Source: Candidatus Zhuqueibacterota bacterium | GTDB lineage: Bacteria > Zhuqueibacterota > Zhuqueibacteria > Residuimicrobiales > Oceaniaggregativiventaceae | Assembly (NCBI GenBank): GCA_014728085.1 | Contig: WJMF01000039.1 | Span: forward strand, 1-64,000 | DNA: 64,000 nt | Reading direction: 5' to 3' | In this document: piece by piece, positions 19,319-28,266 of the stretch | How positions within the stretch are numbered: position 1 is the first letter of the stretch | Layout: each line of letters begins with the position of its first letter | Program-made: the position numbers and the translations under genes | The notes under the pieces: model-generated | What the model saw: the letters and a program-made list of their open reading frames with translations, nothing else | The model's database searches: none | What the model was told of the DNA's origin: nothing

Positions 19319-19875
19319 GCAAATCTTTAGCCTCCATTACCAGGGAATTGCTGCATATCATTGATGAGGACCCGGATCGCGAGGGATTATTGCGAACGCC
19401 CGAGCGCGTCGAAAAGGCCTGGTCTTATTTGACCCGGGGATATCGTACAGACCTGAATGATATCCTGAACGATGCCATTTTCCACGAGGATTGCAATGAA
19501 ATGGTGCTTGTTCGCAACATAGAGTATTATAGTTTATGCGAGCACCATCTCTTACCCTTTTATGGAAGGTGTCATGTTGCGTACCTGCCCGACAAGAAGA
19601 TTATCGGTTTGAGTAAAATTCCCCGTATCGTCGATATGTTTTCATGTCGCCTGCAGGTACAGGAACGGATGACCAACCAGATCGCCAACACATTGGTGGA
19701 GGTGCTGGAACCGCATGGCGTGGCCGTGGTTATGGACGGAACTCATCTCTGCATGATGATGCGCGGTGTTGAAAAACAGAACAGCCGTGCCACCACCAGT
19801 GCTATGCTCGGAGATTTTAAAACCGACCGGCGTACACGGATGGAATTTCTCAATCTAATCCAAAACCGAACGTGA
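19315..19875 (+). CDS. folE: GTP cyclohydrolase I
   Basis: 186 residues, cytoplasmic, converts GTP to 7,8-dihydroneopterin triphosphate, the entry step to folate, queuosine and biopterin-type cofactors. Zinc ligands are in [10 protein letters not shown] (Cys, His) and [10 protein letters not shown] (Cys); the latter is followed by the family segment [14 protein letters not shown]. It starts at ATG 19315, overlapping the PTPS stop; a GTG at 19309 is possible but unnecessary, as GGGGGGAG lies just upstream. Next to PTPS it would supply that enzyme's substrate. Confidence 0.97.
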   Translation: MSKSLASITRELLHIIDEDPDREGLLRTPERVEKAWSYLTRGYRTDLNDILNDAIFHEDCNEMVLVRNIEYYSLCEHHLLPFYGRCHVAYLPDKKIIGLSKIPRIVDMFSCRLQVQERMTNQIANTLVEVLEPHGVAVVMDGTHLCMMMRGVEKQNSRATTSAMLGDFKTDRRTRMEFLNLIQNRT

Positions 19876-19943
19876 TGTGGCTGAAAATCTGAGATAAAAG
19901 GTCGCCCATCTTTGAATTCATAATTCAATCAAGGGAGGATTTT

Positions 19944-20633
19944 ATGTCAACACTTACCTTTTTAGGGCATGATGCTTTTACAGTTGAACATGAAGGGAAT
20001 CACCTGGTGTTTGATCCTTTTATAAGCGGAAACCCGGTGGCTACTGTCGATCCAACGGTTATCAAGGCGGATTTTGTTCTGCTGACACATGGTCATGGCG
20101 ATCATTTAGGTGACGGTATTGAAATCGCCAAAGCGAACGATGCTGTTGTTATTGCTCCGTTTGAATTGGCCACTTATTGTGGCAATAGAGGGTGTGAGGT
20201 GCATCCCATGCATATCGGGGGGAGTCATGAGTTTGCCTTTGGGCGGGTGAAATTGACCATTGCCCATCATGGATCCGGTGCTGATCTGGGTGGCGATGCT
20301 CTTGCCTATATGGGAAATCCATGTGGTTTTTTGCTCACTCTTGGCGGCAAGACGATTTATCACGCTGGTGACACCGGTTTGTTTCTCGATATGAAACTGA
20401 TCGGTGAATTGAATTCTATCGATATTGCGCTCTTGCCGATCGGCGACAATTTTACCATGGGAATAGATGACGCCGTTAGAGCGGTTGACTTTTTGAAACC
20501 AAAGCTGGTGGTGCCGATGCATTACAATACGTTTGAGGTCATCCAGTCGGATCCAAAGGATTTTAAAGAAAAAGTTGAGCAAAAAGGGGTTCATGTGCGT
20601 ATTTTAAAAGCTGGTGAGAGCATGGACTTTTAG
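19944..20633 (+). CDS. UPF0173 metal-dependent hydrolase (UlaG-like metallo-beta-lactamase fold)
   Basis: 229 residues, cytoplasmic, normal for UPF0173. The metal site is THGHGDHLGD near residue 50, with further ligands in IAHHGSG, HAGDTG and VPMHYNTF. The family's substrate is not known; relatives include ascorbate-6-phosphate lactonase. GGGAGGA lies just before the ATG. Upstream, TTGAATT and AATTCAA form a 7-bp inverted repeat (19912-19928) that could be an operator, with low certainty. Confidence 0.9.
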   Translation: MSTLTFLGHDAFTVEHEGNHLVFDPFISGNPVATVDPTVIKADFVLLTHGHGDHLGDGIEIAKANDAVVIAPFELATYCGNRGCEVHPMHIGGSHEFAFGRVKLTIAHHGSGADLGGDALAYMGNPCGFLLTLGGKTIYHAGDTGLFLDMKLIGELNSIDIALLPIGDNFTMGIDDAVRAVDFLKPKLVVPMHYNTFEVIQSDPKDFKEKVEQKGVHVRILKAGESMDF

Positions 20634-20694
20634 CCTTGATTTCAATCTATATTATCTATACCTTTCATGTTATGCTTTGTTATAAGAGGAGCTG

Positions 20695-22638
20695 ATGACG
20701 CCATCATGCTCTTCTCTGACGACTTGTGATCAATACAGGAAAAAAATAGTGACAGAAAAAATTCTCTTAATCATCCTCTTTGCCTTGTTTGTCCCTGCTA
20801 TGGCACAAAACGGTGGATGGGATCTGGATATTATGCCGCTTTCGAAGGTTAAGCCGGGTATGAGCGGTTATGGTAAAACGGTTTATTATGGAACCCGAAT
20901 TGACACCTTTGGTGTGAAAGTACTGGAAATCCTTAAAAATCTTTACCCCAAACGCGACGTGATTTTGATACGCCTGAGCGGCAGCCAGGCAGAGCGCTCG
21001 GGCGTGGTCAGTGGCATGAGCGGCAGCCCGATTTATATTGAAAACAAATTGATAGGGGCGTTGGCGATGCGGGTGGGTCAATTTATGAAAGAACCCATCG
21101 CCGCTGTCATGCCGATCGAATACATGCTGGAAGTCTCACACAAAGAGGCGCAACGCCCTGACCATGAAAATGTCTTTTCATTTTTTAGTGATTATCTCGA
21201 TTTTTATCTCTGCCGGACGCCGTCGGATTTTTGGAAGCTGATGCTTAAAAGACAATTCTCCCATCTCGCTTCCGGTGGGCCGGATCATCTGCAACCGATT
21301 GCCACACCGCTTGTGTTTTCCGGGTTTCAATCATCCGTGCTGCAGCCCTACCATGATCTGTTTCGCTCCCTCGGTTTTGTGGTGACCACGGGCAGTGCCG
21401 CGGCCAGGTCAGACGACGAAAGAAACAGCGGGATCACAGCAGGATCCGCTATTTCTCAAATATTTGTCGATGGTGATGCAACGATCAATTCAACCGGTAC
21501 GGTGACCGCTGTTGAGGGCCATAAATTGCTCGCCTTCGGGCATCATGTTTTTAATCTCGGCCCTGTTCATGTTCCCATGGCGAGAGCTCAGGTGTTGGCG
21601 ACGCTCCCCAGTATGATGGCCTCCAGTAAAATGGCAATGTCAACCGATATTATCGGGGTGTTTCGCCAGGATCGGTTGGCAGGTGTTTATGGCGAATTGA
21701 ACCGGGCCCCCTCGATGATCCCCGTTCATCTTGATATCCATTCGAATGTATTGGGCGATACGCAGTACAGGTTTCGAATGACCGATGATCCGGCCGTGAA
21801 CAACCTGACTCCCTTTTTCCTCAGGATTGCTCTTTTTCAGGCTTTTATCGCATCGCGTTTATCATCGGAATCGGCAACAACTCACCTGGAGGTTGATTTT
21901 TCTTTTGCGGATGGTGACACGCTGCACCTGCAGGATTTTTTTTCCACATACAACCGGCTGGGGGTATTGGAGACGGGATACGATGTCGCCGCTATTTGTG
22001 ATTTTATTACAAGTGCGTTGGGCGTACTGCTTGTAAATGATTTTGACGCTCCTGCGGTTGAGAAAATCGATATCCGTGGAAACATCAAGCCGGGTGAAAA
22101 TGTGGCCAAACTCAGCTCCATACGTATCGATCAATCCTCGGTTGAACCCGGAGATTCGCTACTTCTCAAAGTGATAATGCAAAAGACCAATGGTCAACGG
22201 TTGAGTTTTTTGCGACACATACCAATTCCGGATCAAAAAGACCCGGGACGTCTGACGTTGATCGTCGGCAGTGCCAGCTCTATCTTGCGATATGAGATTC
22301 AGTTGAATCCTGAAAAATATCGTCCCGTCGATTACGAACATCTGAGAACCCTTCTGGCGGAACGCCGAAAAAGCAATGCCCTTTATGTACAGCTTTGGGC
22401 CCGCGATGGCACCATGTTGGTACAGGGGCAGGAGATGAGCCAGTTACCCCCCTCGATAATGAATGTGATGGATTCCAGGCGATCGCGGGGAGAAAGCAGG
22501 AGGCTGAACAGCCGGATGCTCGAAGAGTATAAAATTCCTCTGGATTGTCTTGCAATCGGCGCGAAACATTTGATCATTCAGGTAAAGGATTCAAAAGATT
22601 CACAAAACTGGCCCGAGTTTGAGGATGACGAAAGCTAA
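20695..22638 (+). CDS. Exported S55 (SpoIVB-like) serine peptidase-domain protein
   Basis: 647 residues. Signal peptide (about 19-37, cut after AMAQ), then an S55 domain: DIMPLSKVKPGMSGYGKTVYYG (about 45-66) and the nucleophile loop SGVVSGMSGSPIY (about 102-114), where the family's Ser lies. SpoIVB cleaves in sporulation signalling, but homologues occur in non-spore-formers with unknown targets. A long beta-rich C-terminal part follows. The start at 20695 is backed by AAGAGGAG; a GTG at 20749 would give a tighter signal peptide and is a real alternative. The next gene (exported propeller) overlaps nothing but starts 19 bases after the stop, suggesting an operon. Confidence 0.8.
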   Translation: MTPSCSSLTTCDQYRKKIVTEKILLIILFALFVPAMAQNGGWDLDIMPLSKVKPGMSGYGKTVYYGTRIDTFGVKVLEILKNLYPKRDVILIRLSGSQAERSGVVSGMSGSPIYIENKLIGALAMRVGQFMKEPIAAVMPIEYMLEVSHKEAQRPDHENVFSFFSDYLDFYLCRTPSDFWKLMLKRQFSHLASGGPDHLQPIATPLVFSGFQSSVLQPYHDLFRSLGFVVTTGSAAARSDDERNSGITAGSAISQIFVDGDATINSTGTVTAVEGHKLLAFGHHVFNLGPVHVPMARAQVLATLPSMMASSKMAMSTDIIGVFRQDRLAGVYGELNRAPSMIPVHLDIHSNVLGDTQYRFRMTDDPAVNNLTPFFLRIALFQAFIASRLSSESATTHLEVDFSFADGDTLHLQDFFSTYNRLGVLETGYDVAAICDFITSALGVLLVNDFDAPAVEKIDIRGNIKPGENVAKLSSIRIDQSSVEPGDSLLLKVIMQKTNGQRLSFLRHIPIPDQKDPGRLTLIVGSASSILRYEIQLNPEKYRPVDYEHLRTLLAERRKSNALYVQLWARDGTMLVQGQEMSQLPPSIMNVMDSRRSRGESRRLNSRMLEEYKIPLDCLAIGAKHLIIQVKDSKDSQNWPEFEDDES

Positions 22639-22657
22639 AGAGAGACAGGAAGGATAC

Positions 22658-24793
22658 ATGAAGAAAATAATTTTTCTAATGATGATATTGGCCTTGCCGC
22701 TGTGGGCGGTTAAAACCCGGTTTCGTACCCAGGAAACCAGGCTTGATTTTGCCGCCGGCAAAGGCACCCATGTGTCGATTCTCAGAGGCGGCAAGCTGGT
22801 GCCCGGTCCGGCAATCCAGCCGTTGCTCAGCAGTGTCGATCCCTATATTTGGCATTCAGTTGTCAACCGGGATGGCGATATCTTTCTGGGAACCGGAAAT
22901 GATGGTCTGGTTTACAGAATCGATAGCAACGGTGACAGTTCGATATTTTTTAACGCACCCGAGCTGGAAATTTTTGCACTTGCCATGGATCATCGGAACA
23001 GACTTTATGCGGCCAGTTCACCGGACGGTAAAGTATATCGTTTGCGAGGCAGCCAAAACGCTGAGGTCTTTTTCGATCCGAATGATAGATATATCTGGAG
23101 TCTCGTTTTTGATAAAAGCGGAAATCTGTTTGTGGCAACAGGGGAAAAGGCACGAATTTATAAAATTTTACCAAACGGCGAATCAGAGATTTTTTTCGAG
23201 GGCGACCACAAGCATATCCGCTGTTTAATCACCGATGAGCAGGGTTTTCTTTACGCCGGCAGCAGCGGAAGCGGATATATTTACAGGTTCGGCCCAAAGG
23301 GTGAGCCCTTTGTATTATATGATACACAATTGGAAGAAGTTAATACGCTGGCGATTTGCCGGAAAGGGGAAATTTTTGCCGGTGCTTTTGGTGATGCGGC
23401 CGCACAATCCAAAAGTGTTATACAGCGGTTGCAAAAGGAATCCGGCGACAGTGATCAGGAAAAAGAGAACTCGAAAAGCAGCGAAGTGGTCCTTTCGCGC
23501 CAGTCTATTATGCCGGAAATGTTTATGAATGCCGGCTCCCAGCAGAATGCCCTGTTTCGCATTGATCGGTTCGGACATGCAGAGGATATCTGGCCATTCA
23601 GGGATGAAACCGTACAGGCAATCATGAGTGTTGACAGCAGTGGTATTTATGTTGGAGCAGGAGCTTCCGGGAATTTGTATCATCTGAGCCGGGAAGGCGA
23701 GGCTTCGATCCTGCTGCAGGGCCGGGATGCTTTTATTTCTCATCTGACCTATACCCGGGAACGCGCAATTTTGGTCTCAACCAGCAATATGGGAAAGTGT
23801 TTCCGCGTCGAATCCCATCCGGTAGATAAAGCTGTTTTCGAGTCAGAGCCTATTGATGCGATGGAAACTTCAGACTGGGGGAACCTGGATTGGCGAGGCA
23901 ATGAGGGTGAAGGGCGGATTGAATTTTACACCCGATCCGGTAACAGCGAAGAACCCGGGCAAACCTGGAGCGAATGGCAGCCTGCGGTAAAAGAGAATAC
24001 TGTTTACAGAATCACCAGTCCCTCTTTCAGGTTTCTTCAATGGAAATCTGTCCTCTATTCTTCGCAAACCTTCCAACCGGTGATCGATAAAGTAACCATT
24101 TCCTTCCAGGAGAAGAATCTGCCGCCGTCGATCAGTACGATTATTATTCATGAACAGGGGGAATATGCACAGCCGGAAAAACGGACGGGTTCAAATCCTG
24201 ATGAAAAAGGTATAGCATTTCCGGAAAATCTCCCTTCCATGTCTCAGAAAAAGGGCTATAGAACCGTGGACTGGATATTCAGCGATCCCAATGCGGACCG
24301 TATGATATTTGATATCGCTTACCAACGCCGGTCTTCCGGATTTTGGCATCTTCTTGCAGAGGCGCTTGAGGTCAATTATTACAGCTGGGACACTGCACAG
24401 ATGGCTGATGGGCATTATCGCTTGAAAATTTCAGCCAGTGATCATTGCAGCAACCCTGTTCAAAATACCTTTCGTCGTGAAAAGACGAGCGATATTTTTC
24501 TGGTTGATAACAGCGGTCCGATGATCTCCGAGTTCGACGCTGCTTTTAAAGATCAAAATTGGCAGATTTCATTCAAAGTACACGATGAATGGTCTTACCT
24601 GACCCGGATCGAGTATAGCGTTGATGCCGGCGGCTGGAAATTGCTGGCTCCTGTGGATCAGATCACTGATGCCAAAACCGAATGGTTCGAGCTCGACCTT
24701 GCTGCAAAAAAGAATGTAAAATCCATCGCTGTGCGGGCCACAGACAGACTTGGAAATATGAAGGTGAGCCACTATTCGATAAAAGGAGATTAA
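22658..24793 (+). CDS. Exported beta-propeller protein with C-terminal Ig-like domains
   Basis: 711 residues. Signal peptide MKKIIFLMMILALPLWA. Residues about 50-410 hold repeated propeller blades of the type DGDIFLGTGNDGLVYRI, NRLYAASSPDGKVYRL and GNLFVATGEKARIYKI (seven or so, interrupted by a charged insert near 280). After about 440, beta-sandwich domains lead to the end, where Ig-like strands such as DNSGPMISEF appear. It probably acts as a periplasmic or surface protein-binding scaffold; no enzyme motif is visible. The ATG at 22658 is chosen because AGGAAGGA lies just upstream and the signal peptide begins there. The S55 protein gene precedes it closely, so a joint role is plausible. 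Confidence 0.75.
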   Translation: MKKIIFLMMILALPLWAVKTRFRTQETRLDFAAGKGTHVSILRGGKLVPGPAIQPLLSSVDPYIWHSVVNRDGDIFLGTGNDGLVYRIDSNGDSSIFFNAPELEIFALAMDHRNRLYAASSPDGKVYRLRGSQNAEVFFDPNDRYIWSLVFDKSGNLFVATGEKARIYKILPNGESEIFFEGDHKHIRCLITDEQGFLYAGSSGSGYIYRFGPKGEPFVLYDTQLEEVNTLAICRKGEIFAGAFGDAAAQSKSVIQRLQKESGDSDQEKENSKSSEVVLSRQSIMPEMFMNAGSQQNALFRIDRFGHAEDIWPFRDETVQAIMSVDSSGIYVGAGASGNLYHLSREGEASILLQGRDAFISHLTYTRERAILVSTSNMGKCFRVESHPVDKAVFESEPIDAMETSDWGNLDWRGNEGEGRIEFYTRSGNSEEPGQTWSEWQPAVKENTVYRITSPSFRFLQWKSVLYSSQTFQPVIDKVTISFQEKNLPPSISTIIIHEQGEYAQPEKRTGSNPDEKGIAFPENLPSMSQKKGYRTVDWIFSDPNADRMIFDIAYQRRSSGFWHLLAEALEVNYYSWDTAQMADGHYRLKISASDHCSNPVQNTFRREKTSDIFLVDNSGPMISEFDAAFKDQNWQISFKVHDEWSYLTRIEYSVDAGGWKLLAPVDQITDAKTEWFELDLAAKKNVKSIAVRATDRLGNMKVSHYSIKGD
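24783..24788 (+). promoter_or_regulatory. Shine-Dalgarno site that fixes an unusual start
   Basis: AAGGAG lies inside the last codons of the propeller gene, four bases before ATT at 24793 and seven before ATC at 24796. No in-frame ATG, GTG or TTG lies near it. Confidence 0.55.
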
Positions 24794-25785
24794 TTATCAA
24801 AAGCGAGCACTGGAAAGCATTTGAACAGTTCATTGATCATCATCAGAGTTTCCTCGTCACCACGCATATAAATCCGGACGGAGATGCAATTGGCAGCCAG
24901 ATTGCACTTGGGCGTTATTTGAAACAACTCGATAAAACCGTCTACCTCATGAATTGTGATCCAACGCCCAATTATTTTTCCTTTCTGGAAGCGGATGACA
25001 ACATCGTACGCTATCATTCGCCAACTCATCGCGAACTGGTCTCTGCACTCGATGCCTGTATTGTGGTTGATATCAGTGACTGGAAACGTCTGGGGGATTT
25101 GGGCAAAACCATTCGCAAATTCGGCATCCCGGTAGGTTGTATCGATCATCATATTCCTGCAGATCTGCACGCGGATGTTCGACTGTCGGACCAGACCGCA
25201 TCCTCTACGGGAGAGCTGTTATATGACTTTTTGACCCGGGTCGATTCGGATTTTGATCAGATTATGCTTAACGCTCTCTATACCTGTTTATTGACGGATA
25301 CCGGTTCATTTAGATTTGCCAACACCACGGCGCGCACCCATGAGGTTGTTGCAGAGTTGTTGCGGCGCGGAGCGGCTTTTCGTACGGTTTACGAGCAGGT
25401 TTATGAGAGCTATTCACCCAACCGGACCAAATTAACCGGTCACCTGCTGGTCAACATGCAATTCAATGCGGACGGTCAATTGGCCTGGTTTGTATTGAGT
25501 CAGGAATTGCTAAATCAATATAACGTCGAAACCTGGGAAATCGAGGGGCTTTCTGAACTGCCGAGAAGTATTGCTGATGTTCAAATCAGCATGATGTTTA
25601 CCGAGCTTTCCGATGATCGAACCAAAGTGAGTTTTCGTTCCAGAGGAAACGTTGCCGTTCATCAATTGGCCAGTCAATTCGGTGGTGGCGGTCATCCTTT
25701 TGCTGCAGGAGCACTGATCGACCATTCTCCTGACGTAATCATCCCCAAAGTGGTACAAGCCGCCAAAGCATTATTGAGTCGCTAG
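24793..25785 (+). CDS. nrnA: DHH-family phosphoesterase (NrnA-type nanoRNase/pAp phosphatase) with a non-canonical start
   Basis: 330 residues if begun at ATT 24793. It degrades short oligoribonucleotides or pAp in the cytoplasm. DHH domain: TTHINPDGDAIGSQ, VVDISDW and IDHHIPADLH give the Mn-binding Asp/His set; the DHHA1 C-domain ends GGGGHPFAAGA. The reading frame has no ATG, GTG or TTG between a remote ATG at 24682 (inside the propeller gene) and the DHH domain, while AAGGAG at 24783 sits correctly for ATT (24793) or ATC (24796). The ATT shares its first base with the propeller stop, so translational coupling is likely. Residues before the first conserved helix then have family length. Confidence 0.85.
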   Translation: MIKSEHWKAFEQFIDHHQSFLVTTHINPDGDAIGSQIALGRYLKQLDKTVYLMNCDPTPNYFSFLEADDNIVRYHSPTHRELVSALDACIVVDISDWKRLGDLGKTIRKFGIPVGCIDHHIPADLHADVRLSDQTASSTGELLYDFLTRVDSDFDQIMLNALYTCLLTDTGSFRFANTTARTHEVVAELLRRGAAFRTVYEQVYESYSPNRTKLTGHLLVNMQFNADGQLAWFVLSQELLNQYNVETWEIEGLSELPRSIADVQISMMFTELSDDRTKVSFRSRGNVAVHQLASQFGGGGHPFAAGALIDHSPDVIIPKVVQAAKALLSR

Positions 25786-25815
25786 GTTTCCGGCCGGCGG
25801 AAGGAAAGAGTCAAT

Positions 25816-28266
25816 ATGGAATTGTTGGACCGAAATAATCTGGACATTCTCAATCATATTGCTCAGACGATATCATCCGTCCAAAATCCGGTTGAACTTT
25901 TTCAAAAAAGCAAGAGACTGCTCAAAATACTCATACCCTGTGATTTTCTATTGTACTTTATTTACGAACCTGATCAGGATCTGTTTACGGCTCCTTATGC
26001 TCTGAATGAAGAAGAACGGCAGATTACGAATCAGGACGCCATATTTTATGATATTTTGAATTCTCGCCATGCCCGGGTCAGAAATGAAAACAAAGTGCCG
26101 GTTTACCCTGGTGTGAAATGCGAGTTATACGCTCCAATCTATGACCATTTTCGGGTTTTTGGATGCCTTTATTTTGGCCGTACCCGGAACAACTATTTTT
26201 CCTATGCTGATATTCGATTGGCTGAACACGTTTCTATTCTTTTTAGATTGCCTGTCGACCGTTTACAAAAGGCATTTCTGGAGGACAACTGGGGTGAAAA
26301 GGCGGAATATTGGCAAAGGATGTATCATGATCTGATCGATGCCATCCCTTATCCTGCTGTTATCATCGGGGATGATATTCAGGTGAACCGGGAATTTCTC
26401 AATATCAGCGGATATTCAAGGGAGGAATTTTCACTGAAATCGCTTGATCAAATCTGGACCGATGCTCACATTGTAAAGGAAAATCCTCCGGCGTTATATC
26501 CGACTCATATCAACCATGCCAACGGAACGAGCATTGCCACACAGGCTTTGGTGAGGCCGATTGCGGAGCAGTCAAATCGATATTTGGTCACATTTATCCT
26601 TCAAAAGAGCGGTTCCTCCCTCGCAGCGAATATATTAAAACTCAAGCTCTATGACAGGCAAGAGGCTGATTTTGATACGCTTTTTCCCTATTTTGCCGGC
26701 TTGTTGAGAGCGCAATACATCGTTTACGTGGATTTCGGCGAAAACAAAGCGGTTCATGCTTATACCTCCCAGGGCAGTTTGGCTCATGAAAAGCTCGATC
26801 CGTTGTCGAAAGGCCCTTTTGAAGCGGTGCTGAAAAAGAAAAAAACAATGTTTATCCCCGATGTTCACAATAACTCTTTTTATTCACCCTGGACAAGGGC
26901 AGCCTTGAAGGCAAACTATCGATCTCTTGTCATGCTACCGGTTTTTACCGAAAAAAAAGCGCATGGATTGATCAATATATACTGGCAAAATGAACAGAAC
27001 TGGACAGAAAGCGACAAGAAAGATTTTACTCTTTTGCAAAATTATCTTACCCTTTATATTTTTGCCAATATGAATTTATCCCGGGCCGACAATTTCCTGG
27101 CAAAAATGAACTGCTTGCTCGGCATACAAAAGATATTTAACCGGGAAAAGGATTTGCAGACGCTGGCCCGTTTAACGGCAGAAAAATTGTCCGATGTTAT
27201 CCCATTTGATTATTTTTCTTTGAGTCTGATCAATCCGGAAGACCAGTCTACAACTTGTTATGATTACGCTTTGGAGAGATTTCACAAGCACTACCCGAAT
27301 AAAATAAACTGGAAAGCGGTACCCGGCACCTCTTTTGGTATCGTCCGGTCACTAAAGCAGGGCTCCGAGCGGTTCCCCTTTTCGCTACCCGCAAAAACCA
27401 GTATTTTGTTGATGCATCAGGAAACCTATCTCGGGAATATTGCTCTCGGACGTATTGAAGATATCCCTTTTCAAAAAAATCAGGTTCGTTTCCTCAGACA
27501 ACTGGCTATGCTTTTTTCTTTGGCTGTACATCAGAGTCACCAGCAAGAGCAATCTCCGGCTGCCCCGGAAAATCAGGTTAAAACGCTGGATGAAGATTTT
27601 ATCTTTTCCATTATTCATGATTTAAAATCACCTCTACAGAGTTTGAAAAGTTTTCATGCCTTGCTGTACGAACGCACAGAATCCAATCTGTGCGACGAGG
27701 AAAAGTATTACTATGAACGCATTGTTGCCAACCTGGATAATATAGAGAATATCATCAACGATATTTTGGTGTTGTTTCGTATAGGTCATGAAAAAGAAGG
27801 CGTTAGCGACTGTGATCTGAACTGTATTGTCGACAATGTTATAGAGTCGATGGAGGGAGCGCTGGAGAAACATAACATTCGGGTAGAGAAAGAAGAATTA
27901 CCCGTTATTCGATACAGTCAAAGCGGCATTACCCACATTTTTCAGAATTTGATATCGAACGCGAGTAAGGCTGTGAGCAACCGTTCTTTGCCGCTCATTT
28001 CCATACAAAACAAGGAAACACAGGATCATGTAACTGTCCGTATTCGGGATAACGGCGTTGGTATCGGTGAGAAAGAGATGGAATTTATTTTCCGGCCGTT
28101 TTATACCAAATCCGTTGATGGATTGCCCTCCGGTTCCGGTTTTGGCCTGACCATCACTAAAAAAATTCTCGATTTGCACGGCGGTCATATTGACGTCACA
28201 TCCACACCGGACAAGGGTACGACATTTATTCTTTCATTTCCCAAAGAGATTGTAAAATCTGTATGA
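25816..28266 (+). CDS. Soluble GAF/PAS sensor histidine kinase
   Basis: 816 residues with no membrane span. The domain order suggested by the sequence is a GAF-like domain (about 10-155), PAS (about 165-270), two more GAF-like domains (about 280-420 and 430-575), HisKA with the phosphoacceptor His in SIIHDLKSPL near 601, and HATPase (N box HIFQNLISNASKAV, G1 DNGVGIG, G2 GSGFGLTI). It senses cytoplasmic ligands of unknown nature. GGAAGGAAAG precedes the ATG, 30 bases after NrnA. The stop overlaps the next gene's start, which begins with a receiver domain, so that protein is the obvious phosphorylation partner. Confidence 0.85.
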   Translation: MELLDRNNLDILNHIAQTISSVQNPVELFQKSKRLLKILIPCDFLLYFIYEPDQDLFTAPYALNEEERQITNQDAIFYDILNSRHARVRNENKVPVYPGVKCELYAPIYDHFRVFGCLYFGRTRNNYFSYADIRLAEHVSILFRLPVDRLQKAFLEDNWGEKAEYWQRMYHDLIDAIPYPAVIIGDDIQVNREFLNISGYSREEFSLKSLDQIWTDAHIVKENPPALYPTHINHANGTSIATQALVRPIAEQSNRYLVTFILQKSGSSLAANILKLKLYDRQEADFDTLFPYFAGLLRAQYIVYVDFGENKAVHAYTSQGSLAHEKLDPLSKGPFEAVLKKKKTMFIPDVHNNSFYSPWTRAALKANYRSLVMLPVFTEKKAHGLINIYWQNEQNWTESDKKDFTLLQNYLTLYIFANMNLSRADNFLAKMNCLLGIQKIFNREKDLQTLARLTAEKLSDVIPFDYFSLSLINPEDQSTTCYDYALERFHKHYPNKINWKAVPGTSFGIVRSLKQGSERFPFSLPAKTSILLMHQETYLGNIALGRIEDIPFQKNQVRFLRQLAMLFSLAVHQSHQQEQSPAAPENQVKTLDEDFIFSIIHDLKSPLQSLKSFHALLYERTESNLCDEEKYYYERIVANLDNIENIINDILVLFRIGHEKEGVSDCDLNCIVDNVIESMEGALEKHNIRVEKEELPVIRYSQSGITHIFQNLISNASKAVSNRSLPLISIQNKETQDHVTVRIRDNGVGIGEKEMEFIFRPFYTKSVDGLPSGSGFGLTITKKILDLHGGHIDVTSTPDKGTTFILSFPKEIVKSV

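Noticed and set aside
24682-24792. ATG start for the NrnA-type gene at 24682
   Set aside because: It lies more than 100 bases inside the propeller gene and has no ribosome site; AAGGAG at 24783 indicates a start at 24793/24796.
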